From: Botrimarina hoheduenensis
Lineage (GTDB): Bacteria; Planctomycetota; Planctomycetia; Pirellulales; Lacipirellulaceae
Length of the DNA stretch: 64,000 nucleotides
NCBI RefSeq assembly: GCF_007859815.1
Contig: NZ_SJPH01000004.1
Span: forward strand, 186,001 to 250,000
Direction: 5' to 3'
The notes beneath the pieces are model-generated. The model was not told the origin of the DNA, ran no database searches, and saw only the letters and a program-made list of their open reading frames with translations. This document shows positions 27,389-37,300 of the stretch, in pieces. How positions within the stretch are numbered: the stretch's first letter is position 1; the number at the start of each line of letters is the position of its first letter. A program made the translations under genes and the position numbers.

Positions 27389-28255
27389 CTAGGGATCTAC
27401 CGCATCGAGCAACAGCGGATGGAACTGCCCGACCATTGGCGTGCCGGGCGCGACAGGTGTCGTCCCGGCCAGCAGGGGTTCGGCCTGATCCGAGCGGGTT
27501 CCGTCGGCAAAGAAGTTGAGCACCACGGCCCTTCGCGGCCGCTCACTGTGGTTGGCGTAGCTACCGTGTAGCGTGAGCGGATGATGGAACGAAGCGTAGC
27601 CCGCCGGCATCTCGATTGGCACGGGCCGAAACGCCGCGAGCTGGTCCGGGCTGAGCACGTTGCGAATCGCCTCCATGTCGTTGGCGAGTTGGGTAGTGGG
27701 CAGCAGCGGCCACTGGTGTGAGCCCGGCACGTAATGCACGCAACCGTTCTCGGTGGTTGATTCGTCCAAGCCGATCCAGCAGGTGAGGTGGTTCATCGGC
27801 TTGGTGCGGGTCCAGTAGCTGTAGTCTTGATGCCAAGCGACCACGCCTCCGTGGCGAGCCGGCTTGCAGAAGAGCTGGTCGTGCCAAAAACGCACTCCGC
27901 CCGCCAGCAGTTGGCGCGCCGGCACGGTGATGGCGGCGTGCCACAGCAAATCGTGCAGTGCGGGCCGCAACCGCCAGGCACCCAGCGCATGAAAAAGCAC
28001 CGCATCTGGATCGTCGGACTCGTTCGAGTGGTACTCGTACCAAAGCTCGGCACCCTCATGCCCGGGCCGCGTCAACTCGGCAAGCTCGTCGCGGAGAACG
28101 GCAAGCTGCGCGGCATCAAGCACCGGCACGACGGCGACGTAGCCGTTCTGCCGATAGAAAGCGAGTTGCTCGCTGCTGAGGGTAAATGCGTCGTGATCCG
28201 CTGAGGCAAACACATCGGTGAGCGGATGGTGCGCTGTTGATAAGTCGAACGACAT
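27389..28255 (-). CDS. Phytanoyl-CoA dioxygenase family protein
   Basis: A 288-residue Fe(II)/2-oxoglutarate oxygenase of the PhyH type. The facial triad is visible: His and Asp in WHQDYSYW (about residue 145) and the distal His in TLHGSYANHS (about 233), followed by the Arg for 2-oxoglutarate in ERPRRAVVLNFF. The N-terminal region (LSSEQLAFYRQNGYVAVVPV) is the standard start of the fold. The family includes hydroxylases and halogen-inert tailoring enzymes; substrate cannot be read. Single gene, convergent with the Asp/Asn-hydroxylase-like gene. Confidence 0.87.
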   Translation of the reverse strand: MSFDLSTAHHPLTDVFASADHDAFTLSSEQLAFYRQNGYVAVVPVLDAAQLAVLRDELAELTRPGHEGAELWYEYHSNESDDPDAVLFHALGAWRLRPALHDLLWHAAITVPARQLLAGGVRFWHDQLFCKPARHGGVVAWHQDYSYWTRTKPMNHLTCWIGLDESTTENGCVHYVPGSHQWPLLPTTQLANDMEAIRNVLSPDQLAAFRPVPIEMPAGYASFHHPLTLHGSYANHSERPRRAVVLNFFADGTRSDQAEPLLAGTTPVAPGTPMVGQFHPLLLDAVDP

Positions 28256-28420
28256 CGAAGGGGGCTCCGCGAAGGGGCTGGTTCATCGAACAGGCTTCCC
28301 TGCCGACAAGCCTGAACGACAACCACGCTTGCTGAGTCGTAAAATAACGGGCCGTGCGGCAGAAAGAATTTTACCGTTGAGGCACCTGCCCTGCCGGCGA
28401 ATCATCTTCAAGCTTTGTCA

Positions 28421-28957
28421 CTACGCATTGTCAAATCGGAAAGCAACCTTGCGCCCCCACGCATGGTCCAGTTCTTGCTCCGAGAACCGCATTGATGTGT
28501 ATCTGCCGATTATTATTCGCCAGAATGTGATTGCACGCGAATGCGTCGGATAGGTCACGACCTCCCAGACCCCCTTGTGCCGCTCAAACCCTTCGACCGC
28601 GGCTTTCTCCGCCACGGAACGTCCACGCCAGGCGTGAACGACAAAGAACTCGTGCACAACAAAGTCGGCCCGGATGCTCGCGGGCAACGAGGCTGATGCG
28701 GCGATCAGATTGAACCCCACGGGAGAACTATCAACGCGCATCAAATAGGGGAATAGCGACCCTGGCGAGTCCCACCACGAACCGAGTGTTTCCCCGCACT
28801 CGGAGAGCGTCGTCATTTTTTCATCATCACTAAAAACCCCCTGCTTTTTCGGTGCCGCTCCATCGAATCGCGACACATCATGCTGGTAGAGAGGCCACAG
28901 ATTCTTGATGACATACGATTCATCAGGAGTGGACAGACACAGTTCGATTTCGGGCAT
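28421..28957 (-). CDS. GNAT-family N-acetyltransferase-like protein
   Basis: Start taken at ATG 28957 (MPEIELCLSTPDE), 178 residues. The fold of GCN5-related acyltransferases is suggested by LYQHDVSRFDG at the N-terminus, PYLMRVDSSPVGFNLIAAS (strand pair), VHEFFVVHAWRGRSVAEKAA (motif A, with R-G-R-S in place of the Q/R-x-x-G-x-G/A loop), and the amphipathic helices TYPTHSRAITFWRIII. No partner indicates the acceptor. The sequence has noticeably lower GC and more mixed codon use than its neighbours, so acquisition by transfer is possible. Single gene, 200 bp ahead of the FtsK-type gene's 3' end. Confidence 0.72.
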   Translation of the reverse strand: MPEIELCLSTPDESYVIKNLWPLYQHDVSRFDGAAPKKQGVFSDDEKMTTLSECGETLGSWWDSPGSLFPYLMRVDSSPVGFNLIAASASLPASIRADFVVHEFFVVHAWRGRSVAEKAAVEGFERHKGVWEVVTYPTHSRAITFWRIIIGRYTSMRFSEQELDHAWGRKVAFRFDNA

Positions 28958-29157
28958 TGCATCACTCGCTTGCCGAGGGTTGCCGGGTATCGCTAACTGA
29001 TGCTTGGGTTGAGACCGATGACGAGCGTAAAAATCAACACGCGGGTGCCAAACAGCAAGCCGTCGGCGCGCAACCAACCTAAGTCAATTGAAAAGCGATT
29101 TCGCACAACGTTTTCAACGCCGAGAGAGCGGAGCGGGTAAGCGGCGTCCACGCTTGT

Positions 29158-32100
29158 TCAGGTCGATAACCGGCGGCTAGCTTGGACACGCTCCAGCCAG
29201 CGCTCGCTCGGCGGTCCGTAGGGGCGGAACTTTTCGGTTTGGCCCGTCTCGTCGTTGTACAGCAGCGCGCGGTGCAAGCGCAGATCGCTCGCTGCGGGGG
29301 TGTCGATCAGGTTGCTCGAATCGGCTGCCGACAGTTGCAGCGCCACGCGCAACGCAAACTCGCGCAGCGTTTGCCGATCGAACAGCCGTGTGACCGCCTT
29401 GTACGAATCGCACCAAACGAGTGTGTGCAGCCCGACTGCCGGGCCGTTGCGCAACAGATCGCCCAGCAACTTGTCGGGCGTAGGGGGCGTCTCCGATGAG
29501 GAACCGTAACCGCCGAAGCCGTAATCGTCGTCGCTCCGCCGCAGCTCACGCAGTCGGCCAGCGTTGTACAGCACAACATAGTGCGGCACCGCAGCGACGC
29601 TCGGTTCCGCTTCACGCCGCTTCATTTCCTCGACCAGCTCGGCGAGCGTCGCAGCCAGTTCCGCTTCTTCCTGCCGCTGCGCGTTCTCACCACCCGCCGC
29701 GACCACCTTCTGCCAAACTCCGTGGCCCGCTTCTCCGGGCCGCGCCGTATCGATGATCGTCACCAGCGCGGCAGGGTCAGAGGCGTGCAGCGAAACAACC
29801 GCCGCGGCCAAGGTTCCGAGGGCGTCGGGCTCATCGGAGCCGACTACCAGCAGATTGGTACCCGCCCGACGCGTGAAATCGACGTGTGTCGCCGGCTTGA
29901 TCGCCACCGCCGCGCCCAACCACGCCCGCCCAGGACACCGCGCCGGTTGGCGATCCTCCTCGGGCAAGTCGTCGAGCGCCGCCGCGAGCTGGCGATTGGT
30001 CTGCGGGTCGGCAGGAGCGTTCCCCTCGAACACCACCTGCTCCGGCAGCGGAAGTTCGAGGCGGTGGCGGCGCTCGTCGAGCGCGTCGAGCCACACGCTC
30101 CGTTCGCGATCCGGCAGCCACACCACCTGAAACGGTTCATTGGCGGTGATGAGACCGTTCTGAGCGTTGTAGATCGCTTCGCCCGGTCGGCTGAGGAAGC
30201 GGGCCGCGGTGTTGCGTTCGTCGCTGAGGATCAGATGGGCGTCGGCCTCGCTGGACTCGAGCGCCACCCGCACGGCGATCTGCCCCAACGTGCTCCGCGC
30301 CAGGGTATAAGCACCGGACAGCGTCTGGGTGCCGAGCAGCACATGCATGCCAAACGCACGCCCCTGCCGCACCAACCGGTCTAACAACAGCGATGACTCA
30401 GAGGCCAGCTTGTCGTCTTCGACAAAGAGCTCCTGAAACTCATCGATGATCAGCAGCAAGCGCGGAGTGGGGTTGGTTGGATTGGCGGCACGGAAGTCGG
30501 CGAGATTCTGCACCCCAGCCGCACGGAATCGCTCACCGCGCCGCTTCAGCTCTTCGTCGAGCCGCTCCAAAACGCTCAGCCCGAACTCCCGCTCGCTCTC
30601 GATCGCGATAACACGGGCGTGTGGCAAACGGTGCGTGGCGTACGACTTGAACTCGACCCCCTTCTTGAAGTCGATCAAGTAGAACTCGACCTCATCCGGT
30701 CCATAGTGCAGCGCCGCGCTGGTGACCAGCGCGTGCAGGAAGGTCGATTTGCCACTCCCCGTTTTGCCCGCCACGAGCAGGTGCTGTGAGGTCCCCTTGC
30801 CGAGGCGCACGTTCTGCAAGCGGTTCGCGCCCGCGCGGCCGACGGGCACCAACAATTCGTCGGCGCAGGTCTTGTCCCAGTAGCAGCCATCCGGCGGGGC
30901 CACCACCGAAAAGGGCACCTCCACCTTCACCGCCGCCTTTGCCGCGGCCCCCGCCTTCTTGAGCGTGTCGATCATCCGTTCGGCCGCCGGCTCTTCGTCG
31001 AGCACGAGCGGCAGCTGCTCGAAGGCCGGGTACCGCCACACGAACGCCGAACGACTGGCTTCCCAGTCGAGCCAGGCAGCCTGGGTTTTCAGGTCGTCCA
31101 GGTGGAAATCAGCCGGCAAACGTCGCCCCGCATCGACACCCAGCAGCGTGAACACACCGCACCTCGGACCCCCGGTCACGAGGCTCACCAGCCGGCGCGC
31201 AGCCGACTCCGTAAAGTTCGTGGGAAACCCTGCGATGACGAGCACCTGAAACGGCTCGGCTACTTCGCCGGCCATCGCGTTGTACTCGTGGATCGTCTCG
31301 TACTCGCTACGCAGGTACTTCTGAAGGACGGTCTCCAGGTGGCTCGTCAGCCGGGTGAGCTGCTCCTCGATATCGCGCGACTCGCTCCAGATGCGTCCGG
31401 CGATCAACTGCTCGTCGGCGTCGGCCAGGTGCATGAACGACTGAAAGTTGTCGCCCAACCCCACCGGATCAAGAATCGTGAAGCGTACCTTTCCCGGTGG
31501 CATCGCGGTCAGAAAGCGGAGCATCATCAGACGCAGCAACTCCACGCCCCGCGCACGGCCCTCGCCTTCGGCAGTAATGAGCAGCGTGGGATGCTCAGCG
31601 AGCGTCATCAGCACCGGCGCGGCAAGGCGGGTTTCCGGAGGGGTAAGCTGCGCGTCGGCGGCGAGTCCGTGCTTGATCTTCGCCAGATCGATCTCAGTGG
31701 ACCCCAACGCGATCGACGGCGTCGCGACAAGCGGCTTGGGCCAGGCATCGAAGTCGGTCACGCCGAAGTTGGGGAACAGGCGTTGCGCCTCCGCCCGCAT
31801 GTCGCGCAGTGCTGCCCGCACGTCGTCGTACTCGATAAACCAACGCTCGACGAGCTGTTGCCAGGCCTCTTCGCGGCGGGATTCCAGCGCCTCGACGGCG
31901 GCAACATGCTCGGCTTCGATCTGGGCAAGCGATGTCTCGCGGCGCTGCGTGAGCATCGCGATCCGCGCGTGGTGCTCAGCTTCAAGACGAGCAACGGCTT
32001 GTTCATGGGCGGTCCGCATCTCGGCGAGCATCGCCGGGAAAAGTTTACCGGCCTCTTCCAGCTGGTCTGACGATTGGGCCGCGGCTTGGCCCACGAGCTG

Positions 32101-33057
32101 CTCCAGCCGAAACCCCAGTTCGGCCAGTTCGCGATCGCGGCGTTCTCGTAAGGCGGCAGTTTCTTGCCGTGCCACCTCGACCGCCGCGCGATCGGCAGCA
32201 TTCAGCCGTAACTCGGCTTCCAGCCGCGCGCTATCGATCTCGCTCAAAGCGTTGCGGGTGCGGGTACGGGCGCGGGGGATCAGCACCGCAGCGGTCACCG
32301 CGGCGGCGGCGAGGCCGACAAGCACGGCACCGATCGCATGCGCGGCGATCCAGCCTGCCGCTGCTCCGACTACCGCCGCCAGCAACGGGGCCGGTCCCAG
32401 CGCCCACCACGCTACCGGATCGCTGACCAGCGCTTGCGCCGCCGATCGATAGCGATCAAGGCCTTCATCGACCGCAGCAAGGTTGGCTGCGGTTTCAGTG
32501 GTTGTCAGCTTCGTGGAATCGGGCGTAGCGTTGCGGGCTTCGCCTTTCGGAGCGGTTGCTGACACACCCCGCCCCGCGGCAATGGCGACCACATCGGCCC
32601 CGATCGCCCCGATCGCCTTGGCTCGGGCCGTGAGCTCTGCGCGTGTGGCCTCAAGCTGCTGGCGTGGCGTGTGCTTGTTGGCATCAAAGAGCGTGAGGAT
32701 CTGCCAGGCGGCTTCCTTCCGCTCGCGATCGGCCTCAGCAGCCGTCTTGGCGGCATGGGTTTGGGCACCCGTGCGAACCTGCCGGTACTCTCCTTGCGCC
32801 GCCGCCCGATCCGCTTCGTAGCGCTGCATCAACTCTTGGCGACGACTGGTGAACTCGCCGTCGGCGTCCGCGCGTAGCGATTGATGATCGGCCTCGACCG
32901 CGCTGCGGAGGCGGGCATGCTCTTCATCGGCCGCTTCCCGCGCCGCCGCGGCCTCTCCGGCGATGCGCCGCTCTTCATCGTGTCGCGCGGTAGCAGAACG
33001 CTGCAGCTGACGCATCAGCTCTAGTTGGCGACGCGAGGAGAACCATTCGTTGCTCAA
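29158..33057 (-). CDS. Membrane-anchored FtsK/SpoIIIE-type ATPase with three ATPase modules (EccC-like)
   Basis: 1299 residues. Order: charged coiled coil (about 1-150), hydrophobic stretch that can cross the membrane twice (about 219-262, GPAPLLAAVVGAAAGWIAAH onwards), second coiled coil (about 265-420), then three ATPase-like modules. Module 1 (about 460-690) has LLITAEGEGRARG where Walker A should be. Module 2 (about 720-930) is intact: VAGKTGSGKST (about 762-770) and LLLIIDEFQE (about 867). Module 3 (about 985-1290) again lacks Walker A (LLVVGSDEPDALG). Three FtsK modules and a neighbouring WXG100 gene are the hallmark of type VII ATPases; DNA translocases have one module. Here the middle, not the first, module is intact. 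The start is TTG 33057; ATG 33015 is an alternative. Last gene of the operon. Confidence 0.85.
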   Translation of the reverse strand: MSNEWFSSRRQLELMRQLQRSATARHDEERRIAGEAAAAREAADEEHARLRSAVEADHQSLRADADGEFTSRRQELMQRYEADRAAAQGEYRQVRTGAQTHAAKTAAEADRERKEAAWQILTLFDANKHTPRQQLEATRAELTARAKAIGAIGADVVAIAAGRGVSATAPKGEARNATPDSTKLTTTETAANLAAVDEGLDRYRSAAQALVSDPVAWWALGPAPLLAAVVGAAAGWIAAHAIGAVLVGLAAAAVTAAVLIPRARTRTRNALSEIDSARLEAELRLNAADRAAVEVARQETAALRERRDRELAELGFRLEQLVGQAAAQSSDQLEEAGKLFPAMLAEMRTAHEQAVARLEAEHHARIAMLTQRRETSLAQIEAEHVAAVEALESRREEAWQQLVERWFIEYDDVRAALRDMRAEAQRLFPNFGVTDFDAWPKPLVATPSIALGSTEIDLAKIKHGLAADAQLTPPETRLAAPVLMTLAEHPTLLITAEGEGRARGVELLRLMMLRFLTAMPPGKVRFTILDPVGLGDNFQSFMHLADADEQLIAGRIWSESRDIEEQLTRLTSHLETVLQKYLRSEYETIHEYNAMAGEVAEPFQVLVIAGFPTNFTESAARRLVSLVTGGPRCGVFTLLGVDAGRRLPADFHLDDLKTQAAWLDWEASRSAFVWRYPAFEQLPLVLDEEPAAERMIDTLKKAGAAAKAAVKVEVPFSVVAPPDGCYWDKTCADELLVPVGRAGANRLQNVRLGKGTSQHLLVAGKTGSGKSTFLHALVTSAALHYGPDEVEFYLIDFKKGVEFKSYATHRLPHARVIAIESEREFGLSVLERLDEELKRRGERFRAAGVQNLADFRAANPTNPTPRLLLIIDEFQELFVEDDKLASESSLLLDRLVRQGRAFGMHVLLGTQTLSGAYTLARSTLGQIAVRVALESSEADAHLILSDERNTAARFLSRPGEAIYNAQNGLITANEPFQVVWLPDRERSVWLDALDERRHRLELPLPEQVVFEGNAPADPQTNRQLAAALDDLPEEDRQPARCPGRAWLGAAVAIKPATHVDFTRRAGTNLLVVGSDEPDALGTLAAAVVSLHASDPAALVTIIDTARPGEAGHGVWQKVVAAGGENAQRQEEAELAATLAELVEEMKRREAEPSVAAVPHYVVLYNAGRLRELRRSDDDYGFGGYGSSSETPPTPDKLLGDLLRNGPAVGLHTLVWCDSYKAVTRLFDRQTLREFALRVALQLSAADSSNLIDTPAASDLRLHRALLYNDETGQTEKFRPYGPPSERWLERVQASRRLST

Positions 33058-33141
33058 AACGGGCGTCCCGGTGGCTGCGGTGCGTCGGCCGGCGACGCAA
33101 GAACAAAAGTGCTGGCAAGTGTAACCCGACGCCGCGCCGTG

Positions 33142-33366
33142 CTACGAGTCCAGCTCACGCTGTGCCTCGTGCAAAAGCAGCCGCATCCGCCCAACAGCGT
33201 CGAGCGTGTTTTTGACGATCGGGGTGAGCGGCTCCAGGTGTTCCGCGAAGAACGCCTCGGCAACCGAGTCGTTCCACACCTCAGAGGTCTCACCCCAGAC
33301 CCGCTGAAGGTCTTTCAACGCCAAACGGAGGCGGGTAGCACCCGTGTCCAGGTCGCACGGCTTCAT
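33142..33366 (-). CDS. Small helical protein, WXG100-like
   Basis: A 74-residue helical-hairpin protein: helix (ATRLRLALKDLQRVWGETSE), a W-N-D at the turn (EVWNDSVAEAFFAEH), then a second helix (PIVKNTLDAVGRMRLLLHEA). Length, the central Trp followed two residues later by Asp instead of Gly, and the aromatic pair F-F after the turn fit the WXG100 pattern. Its ATG overlaps the stop codon of the preceding gene (ATGA), and the FtsK-type ATPase gene begins 84 bp downstream. Probably a small partner or substrate of that ATPase; too short and divergent for certainty. Confidence 0.6.
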   Translation of the reverse strand: MKPCDLDTGATRLRLALKDLQRVWGETSEVWNDSVAEAFFAEHLEPLTPIVKNTLDAVGRMRLLLHEAQRELDS

Positions 33367-33941
33367 CGGCGCGGCTCCTCGGCAACCGGCTCGTCCGACG
33401 CCGGGGCTTCGACCTCAGCGGACGTTTCCGCTGGGGGAGATGCCGACGAGCCGCTGGTGCTAGCAGGGCCCGTGCGAGCGTACGATTCGAGCACTTCGAC
33501 CATCCGGGCCAACGACGCGGCGGTCCGCGGCGTGTCGATATCGATCGCTTCGCGCAGCGCGGCGGTGCGGCCTTGATACTCGTGCAACTCGTGCCGGAGC
33601 TTGTGCGCTAAGCGGCTAACGAGCTCTTGCTTCTCTCGGCAGTATGCCAACTTGCCTTCCGCCCTTTTCAGCGCGGCCCGCTGCTCGGCACACGAGGGCT
33701 GCTCGTCGTTGATCGGATACATCAGGCAGCGATGGAGCTCGGCCTTGGCCGTTCCGACCTCGTCGTAAGCGCGGCGTGTGCGTTCTTTCCAGTAGCCCGG
33801 GCGATCGTGCTCCACCCAATCGATGACTCGCCGGATCTCTGCTTCGAGTTCAATCAGGCCATCGCTTACCCGTAGGCCAAACCGTTGCACCTCTTCTCGG
33901 ACTCGCCGAATGGCGTCAAACGAGCGGACCGAGGCGGGCAT
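33363..33941 (-). CDS. Coiled-coil protein in the WXG100/FtsK operon
   Basis: 192 residues from ATG 33941 (MPASVRSFDAIRR); a GTG at 34034 would extend it by 31 residues and leave only 13 bp after the preceding gene. Almost wholly helical: VREEVQRFGLRVSDGLIELE, then a Trp-containing turn (DRPGYWKERTRRAYDEV) and long helices to about residue 150, including CAEQRAALKRAEGKLAYCRE. The tail is Ser/Glu/Pro-rich and acidic. The W at the turn recalls the two flanking WXG-type proteins, so it may be a longer relative. Position between two WXG-like genes and overlap with the next gene imply a role in the same machine. Confidence 0.6.
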   Translation of the reverse strand: MPASVRSFDAIRRVREEVQRFGLRVSDGLIELEAEIRRVIDWVEHDRPGYWKERTRRAYDEVGTAKAELHRCLMYPINDEQPSCAEQRAALKRAEGKLAYCREKQELVSRLAHKLRHELHEYQGRTAALREAIDIDTPRTAASLARMVEVLESYARTGPASTSGSSASPPAETSAEVEAPASDEPVAEEPRR

Positions 33942-34047
33942 AGGAACGCGGGGGGCAGACGTGGGTGAGCTGAGGAGCGGCCGGTGCGGGGCAGGCGGTC
34001 TGTTGAAGAGGAGGACCCGATCATCGGGCACCACGTCTGCCGGATGC

Positions 34048-34320
34048 TTAACGCTGCTGCAAGTACTCCTCGATGCGTTCGGCCTTTCGGATCAGGAACG
34101 GGGCGTGCTCGTTCGTGGCGTCGATGAAGCGGCGGATGCTCTTCATCTGCTGGTCAAAGTCCTCGACGAATTTCTTGTGCTCTTGGTCACGCCAGGATGT
34201 GCCCAACCCGGCTAGCTGCGCCGTCAGAGCGGTCATCCGCTCGTCGAGATCGGTGTTGAACCGGCGGAGGCTGTTGGCAAACCGCCGCAACTCCAGAGGG
34301 TCGACAATCGCTTGCGACAC
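34048..34320 (-). CDS. WXG100-family-like protein
   Basis: 90 residues, the typical WXG100 size, starting with GTG 34320. It is a helical hairpin: helix 1 PLELRRFANSLRRFNTDLDE and MTALTAQLAGLG, turn TSWRDQEHKKF, helix 2 VEDFDQQMKSIRRFIDATNE, ending in IRKAERIEEYLQQR. The turn has W-R-D rather than W-x-G, a known kind of variation. Known: WXG100 proteins are dimeric substrates of type VII secretion, recognised by a multi-domain FtsK ATPase, and one is encoded three genes downstream. It lies only 46 bp behind the FAAL-ACP-oxoamine synthase gene, hence is probably co-transcribed with it. Confidence 0.75.
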   Translation of the reverse strand: MSQAIVDPLELRRFANSLRRFNTDLDERMTALTAQLAGLGTSWRDQEHKKFVEDFDQQMKSIRRFIDATNEHAPFLIRKAERIEEYLQQR

Positions 34321-34366
34321 GGCCCGATCCGGGAACGAGGAAAGTGGGGTAACAGGTGGCTGGCGA

Positions 34367-37300
34367 TCAGTGCGCGACGGCGGTGTCGCTCGGGACCACG
34401 CCCAGGTCCGACGATTCTGGTTCGACCAACACGCTGGAGCTTATTCCCGGCTCACCGGTCGCGCGGCGCACCGCTTCGCTGAGCGCTTTAACGGTGCGCT
34501 CAACCTGATCCGGCGTGTGCGTGCTGGTGATGAAGAACCGCAGCCGCGCTGCCTCTTCCTCCACCGCCGGGTGGAGGATCGGCTGAACATTGATCCCTTG
34601 GTCGAACAGGTCTTGGGACAGCCGCAGCGCGAGGAGCGAATTGCCCGTGATGATGGGAATGATCGCGGTGCCGTTGCTGGTGCCGGTGTTGAGGCCCGCC
34701 TCTTTCGCCAGCCGCAAGAACAGCGACGCATTCTCGTGCAAGCGCGTGACCCGCTGCGGCTCTTTGTTGAGCTGCTGGACCGCCGCCAACGCCGCGGCGG
34801 CGCTGACCGGTGCGAGGCCGCATGCAAACACAAAGCCCGGAGCCGTGTACTTCAAGTACTGGATCAATTCGTGCGAGCCGGCGATGTAGCCGCCCGAGCT
34901 GCCCAGCGCTTTGCTGATGGTTCCCATCCAGATGTCAACGGCATCGGGAGTCACGCCGGACAGCTCTCGCATGCCATGCCCCGTGGCACCCATCGTGCCG
35001 ATCGAGTGCGCCTCATCGACCATCAGGTAGCACTTGTGCTTGGCACGGAGTTCCGCGAAGCGGGCCAGATCGCAGTAGTCGCCATCCATGCTGTAGACGC
35101 CCTCGATCGCTATCAGCACCCGCCGGTGCTCGTGGCGATAACGTTCGAGCAAGTCGCCGCAGGTGCGCCAGTCGTTGTGCGGGAAAGCCCGGCGCAACGC
35201 GCCGGAAAGCTTGCACCCTTGCAAGATACTGTTGTGCGCGAGCGAATCGTGCAGGATCAGGTCACCGGGACCCAGCAAGTGGCCCACCACGGTCTCGTTC
35301 GTGGCGTGGCCACCGACCATGGTAATCGCGTCTTCAACACCGTGCAGTTCTGCTAGCGCCTGCTCGAGCTCACGGTGGACGGTCTTCTCGCCCGACACGA
35401 CACGGCTGGCCGAGGTACTGGTGCCAAAGCGCTTGATGGCTTCCAGTGCGGCCTGTTGGACGACCGGGTCGCCTGACATGCCGATGTAGTTGTAGCTGCA
35501 CCAGTTGATGTACGTCTTGCCACCGATGACGGTCGTGTCTTGAGTGATCCCCTCGTGGCGTGTGAAGAAGGGGTTGCGCAGGCCCGCGTCGTCAGTCTGT
35601 TTGATCGTTGCGGCGAGTCGCTTGAACTCGAGGGACTCGCCAAAGCGGTAGTCGCCGGGCTCCGGACCCGCGGGCCCCACCGGTGCCGCCACGGTCTCGC
35701 CCGCCTCGTCTTGCAACGAAAGCAGATTGACCCGCACCTGCTGGACCACATCGCGACAGGTCTCCATCGAGAGGATCGCCTCTTCGGTGAAGCGTCCGCC
35801 GAACTCTCTTTCGAGCTCAGCGACGATCTCCATGCGCTCCAGCGAGTCGAGCCCCATGCCCGCGATATCGGTGTCGAGCGTTAGCGCGTCGGCGCGTTCC
35901 TGGGCGATGCTGCGGATGATCTGCATCACCTGCTCGATGATGACTTCTTCGGGTGCCGGATCGGCTTTTTGGGCGAAGACCGGCGGCCGCGAACGGGGCT
36001 TCGGCGGAGCCCCCGCAAGGGCGATCCCCGATGCATCGCTCAGCACCTCGATCGCCGAATCGCTGGGGGTCGGCTTGCTGCGGCGGGCGTAGACCACCGG
36101 GGCCGAGCCCGCCTTGAGTTCCGCAACCACCCGCAACGAGCCCGCAGCATACGCATCGCGACAAGCGTGCCGCTGGATCTTCCCGCTCGAGGTCTTGGGG
36201 ATCGAGTGCGGGCGGATCAGCACGATCGCTTGCGGGCTCACCTCGTGCAGGCGGCCCAGAGCGCTACGGATCGCGGTCAGAACCGCGTCGTAGTCGATGT
36301 CGTTCTTACGGGCCACCTCATGAATAACCACCAGCCGCTCGGCCCCGTCGGTACCAACGGCAAAGGCCGCTCCGGCGGCCGGTCGCAGGTCGGGGTGGGA
36401 TTGCTCGACCGTGATCTCCAGGTCTTGGGGGTAGTGATTCACTCCCCGCAAGATGATCAAGTCTTTCAGACGACCGTTGATGAACAGTTCGCCCTCGACC
36501 ATGCACCCCAGGTCGCCGGTGCGAAGGAACGGTCCGCGACCGTCATCGGTGCGGGCGTCAAAGGTCTCGCTAGAAACCTCCGGACGCCGCCAGTAGCCCT
36601 GCGCCACGCTGGGCCCCTTCACCCAGATCTCGCCCACGCCGCCCGCCGGCTTCTCGGCCTTGGTCTCGGGGTCGACGATGAGGATCTCTTGCTCGAGGAG
36701 GCTTGTGCCCGAGCTAACGAGCCGAATGGCCCCCTCTGCGGCGGGATCGAGCTGCTGGGCCTGCCCCGCTTGGAGCGCCTCGGCATTGAACGAGCGGATC
36801 GAGGCCGGCTTGGTCTTGTCGCCCCCTGAAACGAGCAGCGTCGCCTCGGCGAGTCCGTAGCACGGGTAGAACGCCTCGCGGCGGAATCCGCACGAGGCAA
36901 ACGCCGCGCAAAAGCGGTCGATCGTCTCGGCCCGGACCGGCTCGGCACCGTTGAACGCGAGTTCCCACTGGCTCAGGTCCAGGCGCCGCTTTTCTTGCTC
37001 GGTCACCCGTTCGACGCACAGCTCGTACGCGAAGTTGGGCCCGCCGCTGATCAGCGCCCCGGTGTCAGAAATCGTCTGTAACCAGCGGAGCGGCTTCTGC
37101 AAGAAGTGGGTGGGCGTCAGCACCGTGATGGGCCGCGCGAAGTACACCGGCTGGATCACGCCGCCGATGAGCCCCATGTCGTGGTACAGCGGCAGCCACG
37201 TGACGGCCGAACTGGCGTACGACGGTCGGAACGCCGCGCTGATGATCGCCGTGTTGTTCAGCAGGTTGCCGTGGCTAAGCATCACGCCCTTGGGCGATCC

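Noticed and set aside
29158..33057. Chromosome-segregation FtsK translocase
   Set aside because: Three ATPase-like modules, no C-terminal gamma winged-helix region, only one short membrane stretch, and WXG100-like neighbours fit a type VII-like ATPase better.
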